From assembly GCA_020852705.1 (NCBI GenBank), contig JADZAP010000032.1, positions 1 to 64,000 on the forward strand: a stretch of 64,000 nt of DNA, in the 5' to 3' direction. The DNA is from Ignavibacteria bacterium. GTDB taxonomy: Bacteria > Bacteroidota > Ignavibacteria > Tepidaquicellales > OLB5. The translations under genes and the position numbers were made by a program. Shown here one piece after another: positions 49,731 to 58,812 of this stretch (its first letter is position 1; the number at the start of each line of letters is the position of its first letter). A model generated the notes under the pieces. It did not search any database and had not been told where the DNA came from. It was given only the letters and a program-made list of their open reading frames with translations.

Positions 49731-50603
49731 CTATTTCACTAAACTCATTTTGTTTGTCTTAATTTGCCCGTTTGATTCAAGTCTATAATAATAAATCCCG
49801 CTCGAAAGATTTGATGCATCAAAATCAACTGTATATTTACCTGATGCAAGTTCTTTTGAAACCAATGTTTTTATTTCTGAGCCTGTTGCATCAAAAACTT
49901 TTAATGTTGTAAATCCGGTTTTCGGAATATCAAATTTAATTTTTGTAACCGGGTTAAACGGATTAGGATAGTTTTGATACAACTCAAACTTTGTTGGTAC
50001 AACATTTGGATCATGTGAAATTCCCGTCGGTGGGTCGCCAAATACGGCAATACTATCTAAAACCATTCCGTGTCCGTCTGAATCCTTGTGAACAAATGAA
50101 AGGAAAATGCTTTGACCTGCCCAGGTTGTCAGCGGAAAACTGTATCTTCTCCATACTATATTCTCTGCCCCAACCGGAATGCAATGAACACATACACTTC
50201 CTGCGTATTGAGTAAAGCTGGCTTGGTTTGAATCAGTTGTTGATACTCTGACAAGTAATGAATCGTACGGATATGGACCATCACTGAACTGCTTTATTAA
50301 CCAGAAAACAACTGAATCACCTGCAACAATACCGTTTATCCTTGAGGAAATCAGCCAATCTTCACCTTGTGGGGCATTGTAGTTAATAAACGCAACTGCT
50401 GTACCATGTTTTGCATTATTAGTACCAAAAGCAGCAGAAAGAGGTGCTGTAATCCGGGTCCATACTACAGATCCTGAAACATTTATAGCTCTCCATCCCG
50501 GTGGGGGTACTGAAGTCTCAAAACTCTCAAAAAGTTTTGTTACCTGTGAATTAATGGTAACTGTTGATAATGCGAAAAATAACAAAATGACTAGTTTTTT
50601 CAT
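49731..50603 (-). CDS. T9SS cargo: choice-of-anchor J domain protein
   Basis: Secreted 290-residue protein with signal peptide (1-19, ending NSQ). The middle domain (about 24-190) has the jelly-roll pattern of the choice-of-anchor J/MAM-like family: FESFETSVPPPGWRAINVSG, DWLISSRI and VFWLIKQFSDGPYPYDSLLV. Sorting signature at 211-218. Such domains bind or anchor to surface glycans in other T9SS cargo. It is divergent from the HPPD gene, so the 216-base gap holds two promoters; I saw a bulged 12-bp hairpin at 50641-50672 there. Confidence 0.87.
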   Translation of the reverse strand: MKKLVILLFFALSTVTINSQVTKLFESFETSVPPPGWRAINVSGSVVWTRITAPLSAAFGTNNAKHGTAVAFINYNAPQGEDWLISSRINGIVAGDSVVFWLIKQFSDGPYPYDSLLVRVSTTDSNQASFTQYAGSVCVHCIPVGAENIVWRRYSFPLTTWAGQSIFLSFVHKDSDGHGMVLDSIAVFGDPPTGISHDPNVVPTKFELYQNYPNPFNPVTKIKFDIPKTGFTTLKVFDATGSEIKTLVSKELASGKYTVDFDASNLSSGIYYYRLESNGQIKTNKMSLVK

Positions 50604-50819
50604 TTTTCTTTATATTAAATTTTTAAATATATATTAAAATAAAAACTTATATATTTAACATATAAGGTTTTTAAGTCCAAAAAAAGTCTAAAATCTGGGT
50701 ATAAGTAGTATTTTATATTAACTATAATATGGGTATTTTCTAAAATCTTAATTTTTTATATTTGTTAACTTAAATCGTCCTTTTTAGGGGATATATTTCA
50801 AAAATTATAATTAAAAAAA

Positions 50820-51962
50820 ATGGATACATTGGCAACCGAAAAAAAGGCAGCATCTGCAGGTAATTCAGCGGATTTTTTGCCAATAAAGAACTGGGATCAT
50901 GTTGAATTCTATTGCGGGAATGCAAAACAATCTGCTATATATTACCAGTATGCAATGGGCTTTAAACTTACAGGATATTGCGGACTTGAAACAGGTAACC
51001 GCGAAAAAGCTTCTTACCTCTTAGAGCAGGGAAAGATAAAATTTGTTTTAACTACTCCGTATCACCCAGAAAATTTTATCGCTGAACATATTAAACAGCA
51101 CGGCGATGGAGTTAGAGATATTGCTCTTGAAGTTGATGACGCTGAAAGTGCATTTAACGAAACCCTTAAGCGCGGTGCCATTCCTGTTTTAGAACCTTCC
51201 AAGTTTGAAGATGAAAATGGTTATATTGTTCGCTCTGCAATAAAAACCTATGGTGATACTATTCACTCGTTTATTCAAAGAAATAATTATAAAGGATTTT
51301 TCCTCCCGGGTTTTGTTGATGCTTCCGCAAAAGCAGTAAACGGTATTACTGATGTTGGGTTAAGGTCTATTGATCACATGGTTGGAAATGTTGAACTTGG
51401 CAAAATGAATTTTTGGGTTAAATTCTATGCTGAAACTATGGGCTTCAATCAGCTTCTTTCATTTGATGATAAAGATATTTCAACTGAATACACCGCTTTA
51501 ATGAGTAAGGTTATGCAAAACGGCACAGGTAAAATAAAATTTCCTATAAATGAACCTGCTGCCGGAAAGAAAAAATCTCAGATTGATGAATACCTTGAAT
51601 TCTATCACGGTGCAGGGTGTCAGCATATTGCTATGAATACTACTGATATTGTTGGTACAGTTAGCGAACTTAAAAGAAGGGGAGTTGAATTTCTCAGGGT
51701 TCCAACTACCTATTATAAGGAATTGGAATCAAGAGTTGGCAAAATTGATGAAAATATAGATGAGCTTGCTAAACACGGAATTCTTGTTGACAGGGATGAT
51801 GATGGTTACCTGCTCCAGCTTTTTAGTAAACCAATCGAAGACAGACCAACTGTGTTCTTTGAAATTATTCAGCGAAAAGGTGCTAAATCTTTTGGTAAAG
51901 GAAACTTTAAAGCCTTATTTGAAGCTATTGAAAGAGAACAGGAATTAAGAGGTACATTATAG
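50820..51962 (+). CDS. hppD: 4-hydroxyphenylpyruvate dioxygenase
   Basis: Turns 4-hydroxyphenylpyruvate into homogentisate in tyrosine breakdown, or feeds tocopherol or pyomelanin. Non-heme iron ligands are His186 (IDHMVGN), His269 (CQHIAMNT) and Glu348 (FFEIIQRKG), with the C-terminal helix that closes the site. Length 380 and both vicinal-oxygen-chelate halves are complete. homogentisate dioxygenase follows 30 bases later. Confidence 0.96.
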   Translation: MDTLATEKKAASAGNSADFLPIKNWDHVEFYCGNAKQSAIYYQYAMGFKLTGYCGLETGNREKASYLLEQGKIKFVLTTPYHPENFIAEHIKQHGDGVRDIALEVDDAESAFNETLKRGAIPVLEPSKFEDENGYIVRSAIKTYGDTIHSFIQRNNYKGFFLPGFVDASAKAVNGITDVGLRSIDHMVGNVELGKMNFWVKFYAETMGFNQLLSFDDKDISTEYTALMSKVMQNGTGKIKFPINEPAAGKKKSQIDEYLEFYHGAGCQHIAMNTTDIVGTVSELKRRGVEFLRVPTTYYKELESRVGKIDENIDELAKHGILVDRDDDGYLLQLFSKPIEDRPTVFFEIIQRKGAKSFGKGNFKALFEAIEREQELRGTL

Positions 51963-51992
51963 AACTAATTGAAAGTTTAATTAAAATTATTT

Positions 51993-53171
51993 ATGGCATA
52001 TTATCATAAGCTGGGTAAAATACCGCAAAAAAGGCATGTACAATTCAGACAGCCGGACGGCTCTCTTTATCAGGAACAGGTTATTGGCACTGAAGGATTT
52101 TCAGGAATTTCATCTATTCTGTACCATATAAATCCACCTACTAAAGTAAAAAAAATTGAAAAAATAGAAGACATAGGTTTTAAGCAGTGGGATAACGATG
52201 AACTTAGACACATTCATCTGCATACTTTAGGTTCAAAACCCAATGGAGATCCAATTTCAGGAAGACATGTTGTATTGTTTAATAATGATATTTCTATGGC
52301 TATTTGTAATCCTGCCTCAGCAATGGATTATTTTTATAAAAATGGCGGAGCTGATGAAGTAATTTTTGTCCATTACGGCTCCGGTACTCTGGAGTCACAA
52401 TATGGTACATTGGAATTTAAAGATGGTGACTATATTGTTATCCCAAGAGGAGTAATTTATAAAGTAATTGTAAATAGCAAAAAAACAAAATTCCTTGTAG
52501 TTGAATCAGCAAGTCCTGTTTACACTCCTTCCAGATATAAAAATTCTTATGGGCAGTATCTTGAACATTCTCCCTATTGCGAACGTGATTTCAGAGTTCC
52601 TGAAAAACTTTTAACTATTGATAAAAAGGGTGATTTCCTTGTAAAAATTAAAAAATATAATAAACTACATAATTATATTTATGATTTTCACCCCTGGGAT
52701 GTAGTTGGCTGGGATGGATATTTTTATCCTTGGATCTTTAACATTAATGATTTTATGCCTATCACAGGCAAAATTCATCAACCCCCGCCGGTACACCAAA
52801 CTTTTGAAGGCAGAAATTTTGTTATTTGTTCATTCTGTCCCAGACTTTTTGACTATCATCCCGAAGCAATTCCGGCTCCGTATAATCACAGTAACATTGA
52901 TAGCGATGAAGTACTTTATTATGTAGAAGGGCAGTTTATGTCACGCAAGGGAGTTGATGTTGCATCTTTCACCCTGCATCCTGCAGGTATTCCGCATGGT
53001 CCGCACCCTGGAACTATGGAAGCTTCTATTGGTAAAAAGGAAACTCTTGAACTTGCTGTGATGATAGATACATTTCATCCGTTAAAACTAACCGAATATG
53101 CAAAACAATTTGATCAGCCAAATTATCCTTTTACTTGGAATGAAGAAGGACATGAAGCTGAAATTGAATAA
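51993..53171 (+). CDS. hmgA: Homogentisate 1,2-dioxygenase
   Basis: Opens the homogentisate ring to maleylacetoacetate. The N-terminal YHKLGKIPQKRHVQFRQPDG is typical, and the metal site lies in HSNIDSDEVLYYVEG (His and Glu) and IPHGPHPG (His). Length 392 is slightly short of the human enzyme but fits bacterial forms. It is coupled to hppD in an operon. No isomerase or fumarylacetoacetase gene is adjacent. Confidence 0.95.
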   Translation: MAYYHKLGKIPQKRHVQFRQPDGSLYQEQVIGTEGFSGISSILYHINPPTKVKKIEKIEDIGFKQWDNDELRHIHLHTLGSKPNGDPISGRHVVLFNNDISMAICNPASAMDYFYKNGGADEVIFVHYGSGTLESQYGTLEFKDGDYIVIPRGVIYKVIVNSKKTKFLVVESASPVYTPSRYKNSYGQYLEHSPYCERDFRVPEKLLTIDKKGDFLVKIKKYNKLHNYIYDFHPWDVVGWDGYFYPWIFNINDFMPITGKIHQPPPVHQTFEGRNFVICSFCPRLFDYHPEAIPAPYNHSNIDSDEVLYYVEGQFMSRKGVDVASFTLHPAGIPHGPHPGTMEASIGKKETLELAVMIDTFHPLKLTEYAKQFDQPNYPFTWNEEGHEAEIE

Positions 53172-53208
53172 TTGATAATATTTCTATGAATGTAAAAAAC
53201 ATTCATTA

Positions 53209-53237
53209 AAAGCTGTTTTAAAAAAACAGCTTTTTTT
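53209..53237 (+). terminator. Terminator after homogentisate dioxygenase gene
   Basis: A 10-bp stem (AAAGCTGTTT with AAACAGCTTT), a 5-base loop, then a run of seven T. It ends the hppD operon. Confidence 0.9.
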
Positions 53238-53281
53238 ATTTCTGCTATAGTGTTTAAAAGAATAATTGCATATATTTACGG

Positions 53282-54562
53282 ATGAAGAATATTTTGAATT
53301 ATAATAAAATAATATTTATTTTCTGTTTGTTTGCCTCTCAATCATTTCTTTTGGCTCAAAGCGGTTGGTTTCAGCAATCAAGTTCTACAAATAAATCTTT
53401 AAAATCGGTTTCTTTTTTAAATGATAATACCGGTTTTGCTGCTGGCAGTGGCGGAGTAATTTTAAAAACTACTAACAGCGGTATTAATTGGATTAATATT
53501 TATTCTGTTGTTATTTACGATGTAAGAACTGTGTACTTTATTAATATTTCAACAGGTTGGGCTTACATTAAAGGAAATATATCTGATAGTACTTTTGTTA
53601 TTAAAACCATAAATTCAGGTTTAAATTGGAGCAAAAGTTTTATTGATACATCAAACACGTTATTTAGTGCTGCTGAAATTAAGTTCCTAAATGAAAATAC
53701 TGGTTATATGGTAAATTCCATAAATGTAAGAAAAACTACTAACGGTGGTTCAAATTGGCAGGTGCTTTACCCTAATGTTACAATTCCTTCCTGCCTGTAT
53801 TTTCTGAACGAAAATACCGGCTGGGTTGCAGGCTTTCAAACAAGCATTTATAAAACTTCCAATGGGGGGTTAAACTGGGCTCAGCAATTTGAAAATCAAA
53901 CTAACACTTCCAGCCGTAAAATAATTTTTCTCAACAATTCAACCGGGTTTTATGCTACAGACTACGGTGTTTACTCAACTACAAACAGCGGTGAAAATTG
54001 GAACGAAAGTTTTTATGTCTTCAATATTTACCCTATTGCTTTATCCTTTATAAACAGCAATACCGGCTGGTGTTTATCTTCTATTGCTGATACTTCTTTA
54101 CGGAATGTTATTCTTAAAACTACAAATTCAGGTGTAAACTGGAATATATATGAATTAAATCTGCAAAACAAAAAATTTAACTCTATCTTCTTTTCATCAC
54201 AAAATACAGGGTGGATTGCAGGTGATTCCGGTTATATTTACAGGTCAACTAACGGGGGTGTTCCTATTGGCATTCAGCCTACAGGAAATAATATTCCCCT
54301 TAATTTTTCATTATCACAAAATTATCCTAATCCGTTTAATCCTGTTACAAATATTAATGTTGATTTACCGCGAAATACACATACTCTATTAATTATATTT
54401 GATGCATTAGGAAGAGAAATTGATAAACCGGTAAATAATATCCTTCCTCCCGGATCATATAGATTTGAATGGGATGCCTCAAATTATCCAAGTGGTGTGT
54501 ATTTTTATAAATTAATTGCCGGAAATTATATTGAAAGTAAAAAAATGATTCTTATTAAATAA
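53282..54562 (+). CDS. T9SS cargo: Ycf48/BNR-type beta-propeller protein
   Basis: Secreted 426-residue protein with signal peptide (about 1-26). Six or seven propeller blades with N-T-G-W and K-T-T-N-x-G patterns run to about residue 335, so it is a single-domain cousin of the protein at 31589-33424 without the fibronectin-like modules. Sorting signature at 347-354. It is a single-gene unit between two terminators. Confidence 0.87.
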   Translation: MKNILNYNKIIFIFCLFASQSFLLAQSGWFQQSSSTNKSLKSVSFLNDNTGFAAGSGGVILKTTNSGINWINIYSVVIYDVRTVYFINISTGWAYIKGNISDSTFVIKTINSGLNWSKSFIDTSNTLFSAAEIKFLNENTGYMVNSINVRKTTNGGSNWQVLYPNVTIPSCLYFLNENTGWVAGFQTSIYKTSNGGLNWAQQFENQTNTSSRKIIFLNNSTGFYATDYGVYSTTNSGENWNESFYVFNIYPIALSFINSNTGWCLSSIADTSLRNVILKTTNSGVNWNIYELNLQNKKFNSIFFSSQNTGWIAGDSGYIYRSTNGGVPIGIQPTGNNIPLNFSLSQNYPNPFNPVTNINVDLPRNTHTLLIIFDALGREIDKPVNNILPPGSYRFEWDASNYPSGVYFYKLIAGNYIESKKMILIK

Positions 54563-54696
54563 AATATTTTTATTAAATAAAATCATGCAATTAATTTATT
54601 TTGTATATTTAATTTATGATAAATTAAATATACAGATTACCTTCTTCTGATTTATGATTTAATTTTGATGATTAAAATGAAATTTTTTAAAATTTG

Positions 54697-54718
54697 GGCT
54701 GTTTTTAAAACAGCCTTT
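54697..54718 (+). terminator. Terminator before the AMP-ligase gene
   Basis: An 8-bp stem (GGCTGTTT with AAACAGCC) and 3-base loop followed by TTTATTG, about 130 bases after the propeller gene stop. It separates that gene from the ligase/radical SAM pair. Confidence 0.7.
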
Positions 54719-54752
54719 ATTGTTAATAAATGGTAAATTATTTTTGTACTCT

Positions 54753-56495
54753 ATGATACTTTCAGAAACTACAATTCAAAATATAGCTAATGCTCATTAT
54801 GTAAACGGTATTCTGCCTCATAACTATCTGGTTAAATACCGCAATATATTTGAGCTGCTGCAGTACAGGGCACATTTACACCCTGAAAAAAACTACATTA
54901 CTTTCTACCCTGATGGTTCCGAAAAAAAGGTGCTTTCTTACAAAAATTTTGTTGAAATGGTTTATAAAACCGCAAATTTCCTGAAAGCTCATGGTATAAA
55001 TCCGGGAACAAGAATTGCAACTATATCTCATAATCACATAAATACCGTTATTCAGTATTTTGCTGCATGGTGTACGGGTGCAACCGTTGTGCCTATAAAT
55101 GTTAACGAAGAACCTGATAGGATTGAATATATTCTGCAAAGCTCACTCACAGTACTTGCCTTTATTAATTCCGAATTTTATAATAAATTTTCTGATGTAT
55201 TTAGTAAACTTAATATAAAACCTGTAATCTATTCTGATTCCGAATTTAATATCTCCAAAGGATGTGTTGACTTTATTAATGAAATTAATAATCAACCTCC
55301 TGATTTTATGCCTGATGATGCTGTGAATCAGGAAACAGAAGCGATGATTGTTTATACCTCGGGTACTACGGGTTTACCTAAAGGAGTGGTTTTAACCCAA
55401 TATAACCTGCTGATTGATTCCGATGGCATTAGCAAGTGGCACAAAATAACAAAAGAAACTGTTATGATGTGTGTATTGCCTATTCATCATGTTAATGGTA
55501 CTGTAGTTACTATTTTAACACCAATGTATTCAGGGGGGTCAGCAATACTAAATCAGAAATTTCATACGGATAAATTTTTTAAAATACTTTCAGATGAAAA
55601 AGTTAATGTAGTAAGCGTTGTTCCAACCCTGCTGCAGTTTCTTTGCCATGAGTTTGAATTAAATAAAAAGTTTTTGAAAAATAGTATTACACTCCGTTCA
55701 GGTGAAAATTTGAAGATGAAGTTAAATCACTTCAGTCATATAATTTGCGGTGCAGGTCCGTTAACTTGTGAGCTTGTTCAAAAATTTGAAAATATGTTTG
55801 GCTTAAAAATTGTTCATGGGTATGGACTTTCTGAAACTACATGTTATTCATGTTTTATCCCGATTGATCTTAATGCCGATTATCACAACAAATGGCTGCT
55901 TAACCACGGATTTCCAAGCATTGGCATAGCTATTGAACCAAATGAAATGGATATACATAATGAAAGCGGTGAGCCGCAAGGTGAAAATATAAGAGGCGAA
56001 ATAGTTGTCAGGGGACATAATATTATGAAATATTACGATGAAAATACCGAAGCAAATGATAAAACTTTTGAATTTGGCTGGTTCAGAAGCGGTGATGAAG
56101 GTTTTTACCTGTTTGATGATAAAGGAAGGAAATATTTTTTTATTACCGGAAGACTTAAAGAACTGATTATAAGAGGCGGAATTAATATTGCACCGCTTGA
56201 AATTGATGAAGTATTAAATTCTATGCCGGATATAAAATCAGCTATTGCTGTTGGTTTTGAAAATGACTGGTATGGCGAAGAAGTTGGTGCCCTTGTTTTA
56301 CTGAATGAAAATATAGATGAATCAGATGATTTAAAAAATAAGATTATTCAATATTGCAAATCTAAACTCCCCTCATATAAAGCACCCAAAGTTGTGGTAT
56401 TTTCAGACGCAATTCCTGTTACTTCTACCGGTAAATATCAGCGTAATAAAGTTAAATATCTTTTTGCTGAGTTTAAAACCCAGCAGTATAAATGA
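54753..56495 (+). CDS. AMP-forming acyl-CoA synthetase / acyl-AMP ligase
   Basis: Class I adenylate-forming enzyme of 580 residues from ATG 54753; an upstream start at 54720 would lie at the terminator. Core motifs are MIVYTSGTTGLPKGVVLTQ (198-216), GYGLSETT (about 356-364), the block GWFRSGDEGF, ITGRLKELIIRGG, and the C-terminal lysine K561 in TSTGKYQRNK, so it should adenylate a carboxylate. Substrate is unknown. Its stop overlaps the next start by four bases (ATGA), so it is co-translated with an RlmN-like radical SAM enzyme. Confidence 0.9.
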   Translation: MILSETTIQNIANAHYVNGILPHNYLVKYRNIFELLQYRAHLHPEKNYITFYPDGSEKKVLSYKNFVEMVYKTANFLKAHGINPGTRIATISHNHINTVIQYFAAWCTGATVVPINVNEEPDRIEYILQSSLTVLAFINSEFYNKFSDVFSKLNIKPVIYSDSEFNISKGCVDFINEINNQPPDFMPDDAVNQETEAMIVYTSGTTGLPKGVVLTQYNLLIDSDGISKWHKITKETVMMCVLPIHHVNGTVVTILTPMYSGGSAILNQKFHTDKFFKILSDEKVNVVSVVPTLLQFLCHEFELNKKFLKNSITLRSGENLKMKLNHFSHIICGAGPLTCELVQKFENMFGLKIVHGYGLSETTCYSCFIPIDLNADYHNKWLLNHGFPSIGIAIEPNEMDIHNESGEPQGENIRGEIVVRGHNIMKYYDENTEANDKTFEFGWFRSGDEGFYLFDDKGRKYFFITGRLKELIIRGGINIAPLEIDEVLNSMPDIKSAIAVGFENDWYGEEVGALVLLNENIDESDDLKNKIIQYCKSKLPSYKAPKVVVFSDAIPVTSTGKYQRNKVKYLFAEFKTQQYK

Positions 56496-57466
56496 AACTT
56501 ATTTCTTCACATGGAAACAAAGACCTTTCTATAGTTTATGTTGCCCAAACCGCAAATAATGAATTAATAGAATTTGTTGAATCACTGCAGCCCCCAAAAA
56601 CAAGAGAAGAAAAGTGGGTTCTCATTTTATCAGTTTTATATGGCTGTGCCGTTAAATGCAAAATGTGTGATGCCGGTTCATATTACCGAGGCAGGTTATC
56701 CAAAGAAGCAATTTTCTGGCAGATTGATAACTTAATTTCAAGAAGATATCACGATGGTAAAGTCCCTTCTAAACTGCTTAAAGTGCAATTCACCAGAATG
56801 GGGGAGCCGGCTTTTAATTCTAATGTATTAAAAGTTATTGATGAATTTGATATTTATTTTAATGCCCCGGGTTTTATGCCTTCTATTTCTACTATTGCCC
56901 CAAAATCAACTGATGGTTTCTTTGAAGAAATGCTGGAAATTAAAAATAATAAATTCAATCATGGTAATTTTCAATTACAGTTTTCAATTCATACAACTGA
57001 TGAAATATTAAGAGATGAGTTGATACCCGTAAAAAAATGGAGCTTTAAAGAAATAAGTAACTATGGCAGCAGATTTTATACTGAGGAAGGCAGAAAAATT
57101 AGCTTAAGTTTTGCTGCATCAATACAATATCCTGTAATTCCTGAATTACTTTTGCAGTATTTTGATCCTGCTAAATTCTTAATTAAATTAACCCCTCTTA
57201 ACCCTACATATAGTTCAAAAGAAGCTGGTCTTACATCTGTTATTGATGAATTGAATTTTACGGATAATTTAAAATTAGCTGATGATTTCAGAACTTGCGG
57301 ATATGAATTAATTATAAGTTTGGGCGAATTTGAAGAAAATTACATTGGAAGCAACTGCGGACAGAATATTATTACTCATGCAGTTTCACATGATACCCTT
57401 GAAACTGCTTATCCTAAGCTTGATGAAGATTTAAAGTTGAAAATCAACGAAATTGTAAATAAATAA
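56492..57466 (+). CDS. RlmN-like radical SAM enzyme without RNA-binding domain
   Basis: Protein of 324 residues. The radical SAM cluster motif is C-A-V-K-C-K-M-C (Cys52, 56, 59), followed by MGEPAFN, SIHTTDEILRDELIPV and KLTPLNPTYSS, all in the order of the RlmN/Cfr 23S rRNA adenosine methyltransferases. The methyl-carrying cysteine of RlmN (Cys355 in E. coli) aligns with Cys289 in SNCGQN. The RlmN resolving Cys118 position (seven before the cluster) is Ile45, and the N-terminal RNA-binding domain of about 70 residues is absent. It may methylate a small or carrier-bound substrate made by the ligase. This is inference. Confidence 0.88.
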   Translation: MKLISSHGNKDLSIVYVAQTANNELIEFVESLQPPKTREEKWVLILSVLYGCAVKCKMCDAGSYYRGRLSKEAIFWQIDNLISRRYHDGKVPSKLLKVQFTRMGEPAFNSNVLKVIDEFDIYFNAPGFMPSISTIAPKSTDGFFEEMLEIKNNKFNHGNFQLQFSIHTTDEILRDELIPVKKWSFKEISNYGSRFYTEEGRKISLSFAASIQYPVIPELLLQYFDPAKFLIKLTPLNPTYSSKEAGLTSVIDELNFTDNLKLADDFRTCGYELIISLGEFEENYIGSNCGQNIITHAVSHDTLETAYPKLDEDLKLKINEIVNK

Positions 57467-57483
57467 AATACTTATTTAAATTA

Positions 57484-57514
57484 AAAAGCCATCTTATTAG
57501 ATAAGATGGCTTTT
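57484..57514. terminator. Bidirectional terminator
   Basis: A perfect 14-bp stem (AAAAGCCATCTTAT with ATAAGATGGCTTTT) with a 3-base loop lies between convergent genes. It serves both the radical SAM gene and the choice-of-anchor J gene opposite. Confidence 0.93.
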
Positions 57515-57536
57515 ATGTGAATCAATTTCTAAAGTT

Positions 57537-58514
57537 TTATTTAACTAAAAGCATTTTCTTTGTTTCTGTAAAACTTGATGTTTCTAATCTGTAGAAATAT
57601 GCTCCGCTTGAAAGATGTGATGCATTAAAGTTTATTTCATAACTTCCTGCATTAACATTCTGATTTACAAGTGTTGCAATGTTTTTACCTGTAATATCAA
57701 AAACTGTAATCTTTACATTACCGCTTACAGGAACTGCGAATTGTATCTTGGTTTCAGGATTAAACGGGTTTGGATAATTCTGTTTTAAATTGAATTTATC
57801 CGGAACGTTGCTGCTTATTGGAGTAATTCCTGTTAATGGACCTACTAACCTTATTAAATCATAACCAACATAATCGCTATTATTTCCGGCAGGCCCGCCT
57901 TGTGCAACACGATAGTTAATTGCGAATCTTCCTGTAGCACCAGCTGTAGGGATAACAAATCTTCTTTCCTGCCATGATCCTGAAGTAGTATTTTTAAATT
58001 TTCCAAGCTCTACCCATGAAGCTGTACCCGGAACGCTGTCACCATTTGATGCCCAGTGTACACGCATTGAATCAGGGAATGTTGAACCAGTTGGAGCTCT
58101 TTCATAGAATGTGATTGTATCGCCTGGTCCAGCATTTACAACCGGAGAAATTAGCCATAAATCAATTGTATTAGAGCCGGTTGTTGCATTAAAGTTTGAA
58201 CCAAGATATCCAGTTGATGGTCCCTCAAATGCGGGGAAAACTTGGTCATTTCCCTGGAAATAAAATGTGGAACCAATAGGACCGTGAAGCGGACCTCTTT
58301 TGGGAATCCATCCTCTTGCTTTTAAGCCATTGGTATCATTAGCGCCATTCATATCATCAGAAAATTTTACATCGTTACTAAAACTTACTGGTGGATTATA
58401 GCTGTTATCAGATGTTGACTGTGTTTTTGAGCCAAACTGGTCTAAGTAAAGCATGCCTGTAATTAATATACCGGCAATCACCAGACTTAAAAATGGAATA
58501 ATTCGTTTAATCAT
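57537..58514 (-). CDS. T9SS cargo: choice-of-anchor J-like domain protein
   Basis: Secreted 325-residue protein; the N-terminal helix FLSLVIAGILITGMLYL acts as signal or anchor. The central domain (about 50-215) has the features of choice-of-anchor J: LWLISPVVNAGPGDTITFYE and SMRVHWASNGD, and a later VGYDLIRLVG strand. Sorting signature at 246-253. It resembles in layout the protein at 49731-50603. A Shine-Dalgarno GAAAGGA lies before the ATG. Confidence 0.86.
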   Translation of the reverse strand: MIKRIIPFLSLVIAGILITGMLYLDQFGSKTQSTSDNSYNPPVSFSNDVKFSDDMNGANDTNGLKARGWIPKRGPLHGPIGSTFYFQGNDQVFPAFEGPSTGYLGSNFNATTGSNTIDLWLISPVVNAGPGDTITFYERAPTGSTFPDSMRVHWASNGDSVPGTASWVELGKFKNTTSGSWQERRFVIPTAGATGRFAINYRVAQGGPAGNNSDYVGYDLIRLVGPLTGITPISSNVPDKFNLKQNYPNPFNPETKIQFAVPVSGNVKITVFDITGKNIATLVNQNVNAGSYEINFNASHLSSGAYFYRLETSSFTETKKMLLVK

Positions 58515-58812
58515 ATCAATCCTTTCAATAATTGAATGTTATATAAAACATCTTAGTAAATTTTTAAATCAAAGCAAATATGCATTAAAATATTTCAAAA
58601 TCCAATAGATATTAAAGTTTATTTTTAGTAATAATTAGTAACTAATATTTGAAGTTAAGGGTATTTTTTCACTGAAATTATTAAGGAATTTTCTTACATT
58701 GTAATTTATAGTATTGTTAATTAGCTAGTTAATATAATAGTTGATTTATTAACAATACAAAAAAAGGGCATTCAATTTAATGAATGCCCTGAAAAAATAT
58801 AAATTCAGATAT
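58515..58812. other. 298-base gap between two minus-strand T9SS cargo genes
   Basis: It holds the promoter and leader of the 57537 gene, an 11-bp perfect inverted repeat (GTATTGTTAAT at 58711-58721, ATTAACAATAC at 58748-58758, spacer 26 bases) and the terminator of the 58813 gene at 58765-58790. No gene is visible. Confidence 0.7.
58765..58790 (-). terminator. Terminator of the T9SS cargo gene at 58813
   Basis: A 10-bp perfect stem (AGGGCATTCA with TGAATGCCCT), 6-base loop, and a run of eight T on the minus strand. Confidence 0.9.

Noticed and set aside
54720-54752. Upstream start for the AMP-ligase
   Set aside because: It abuts a terminator and lacks a ribosome binding site; the ATG at 54753 gives a normal N-terminus.
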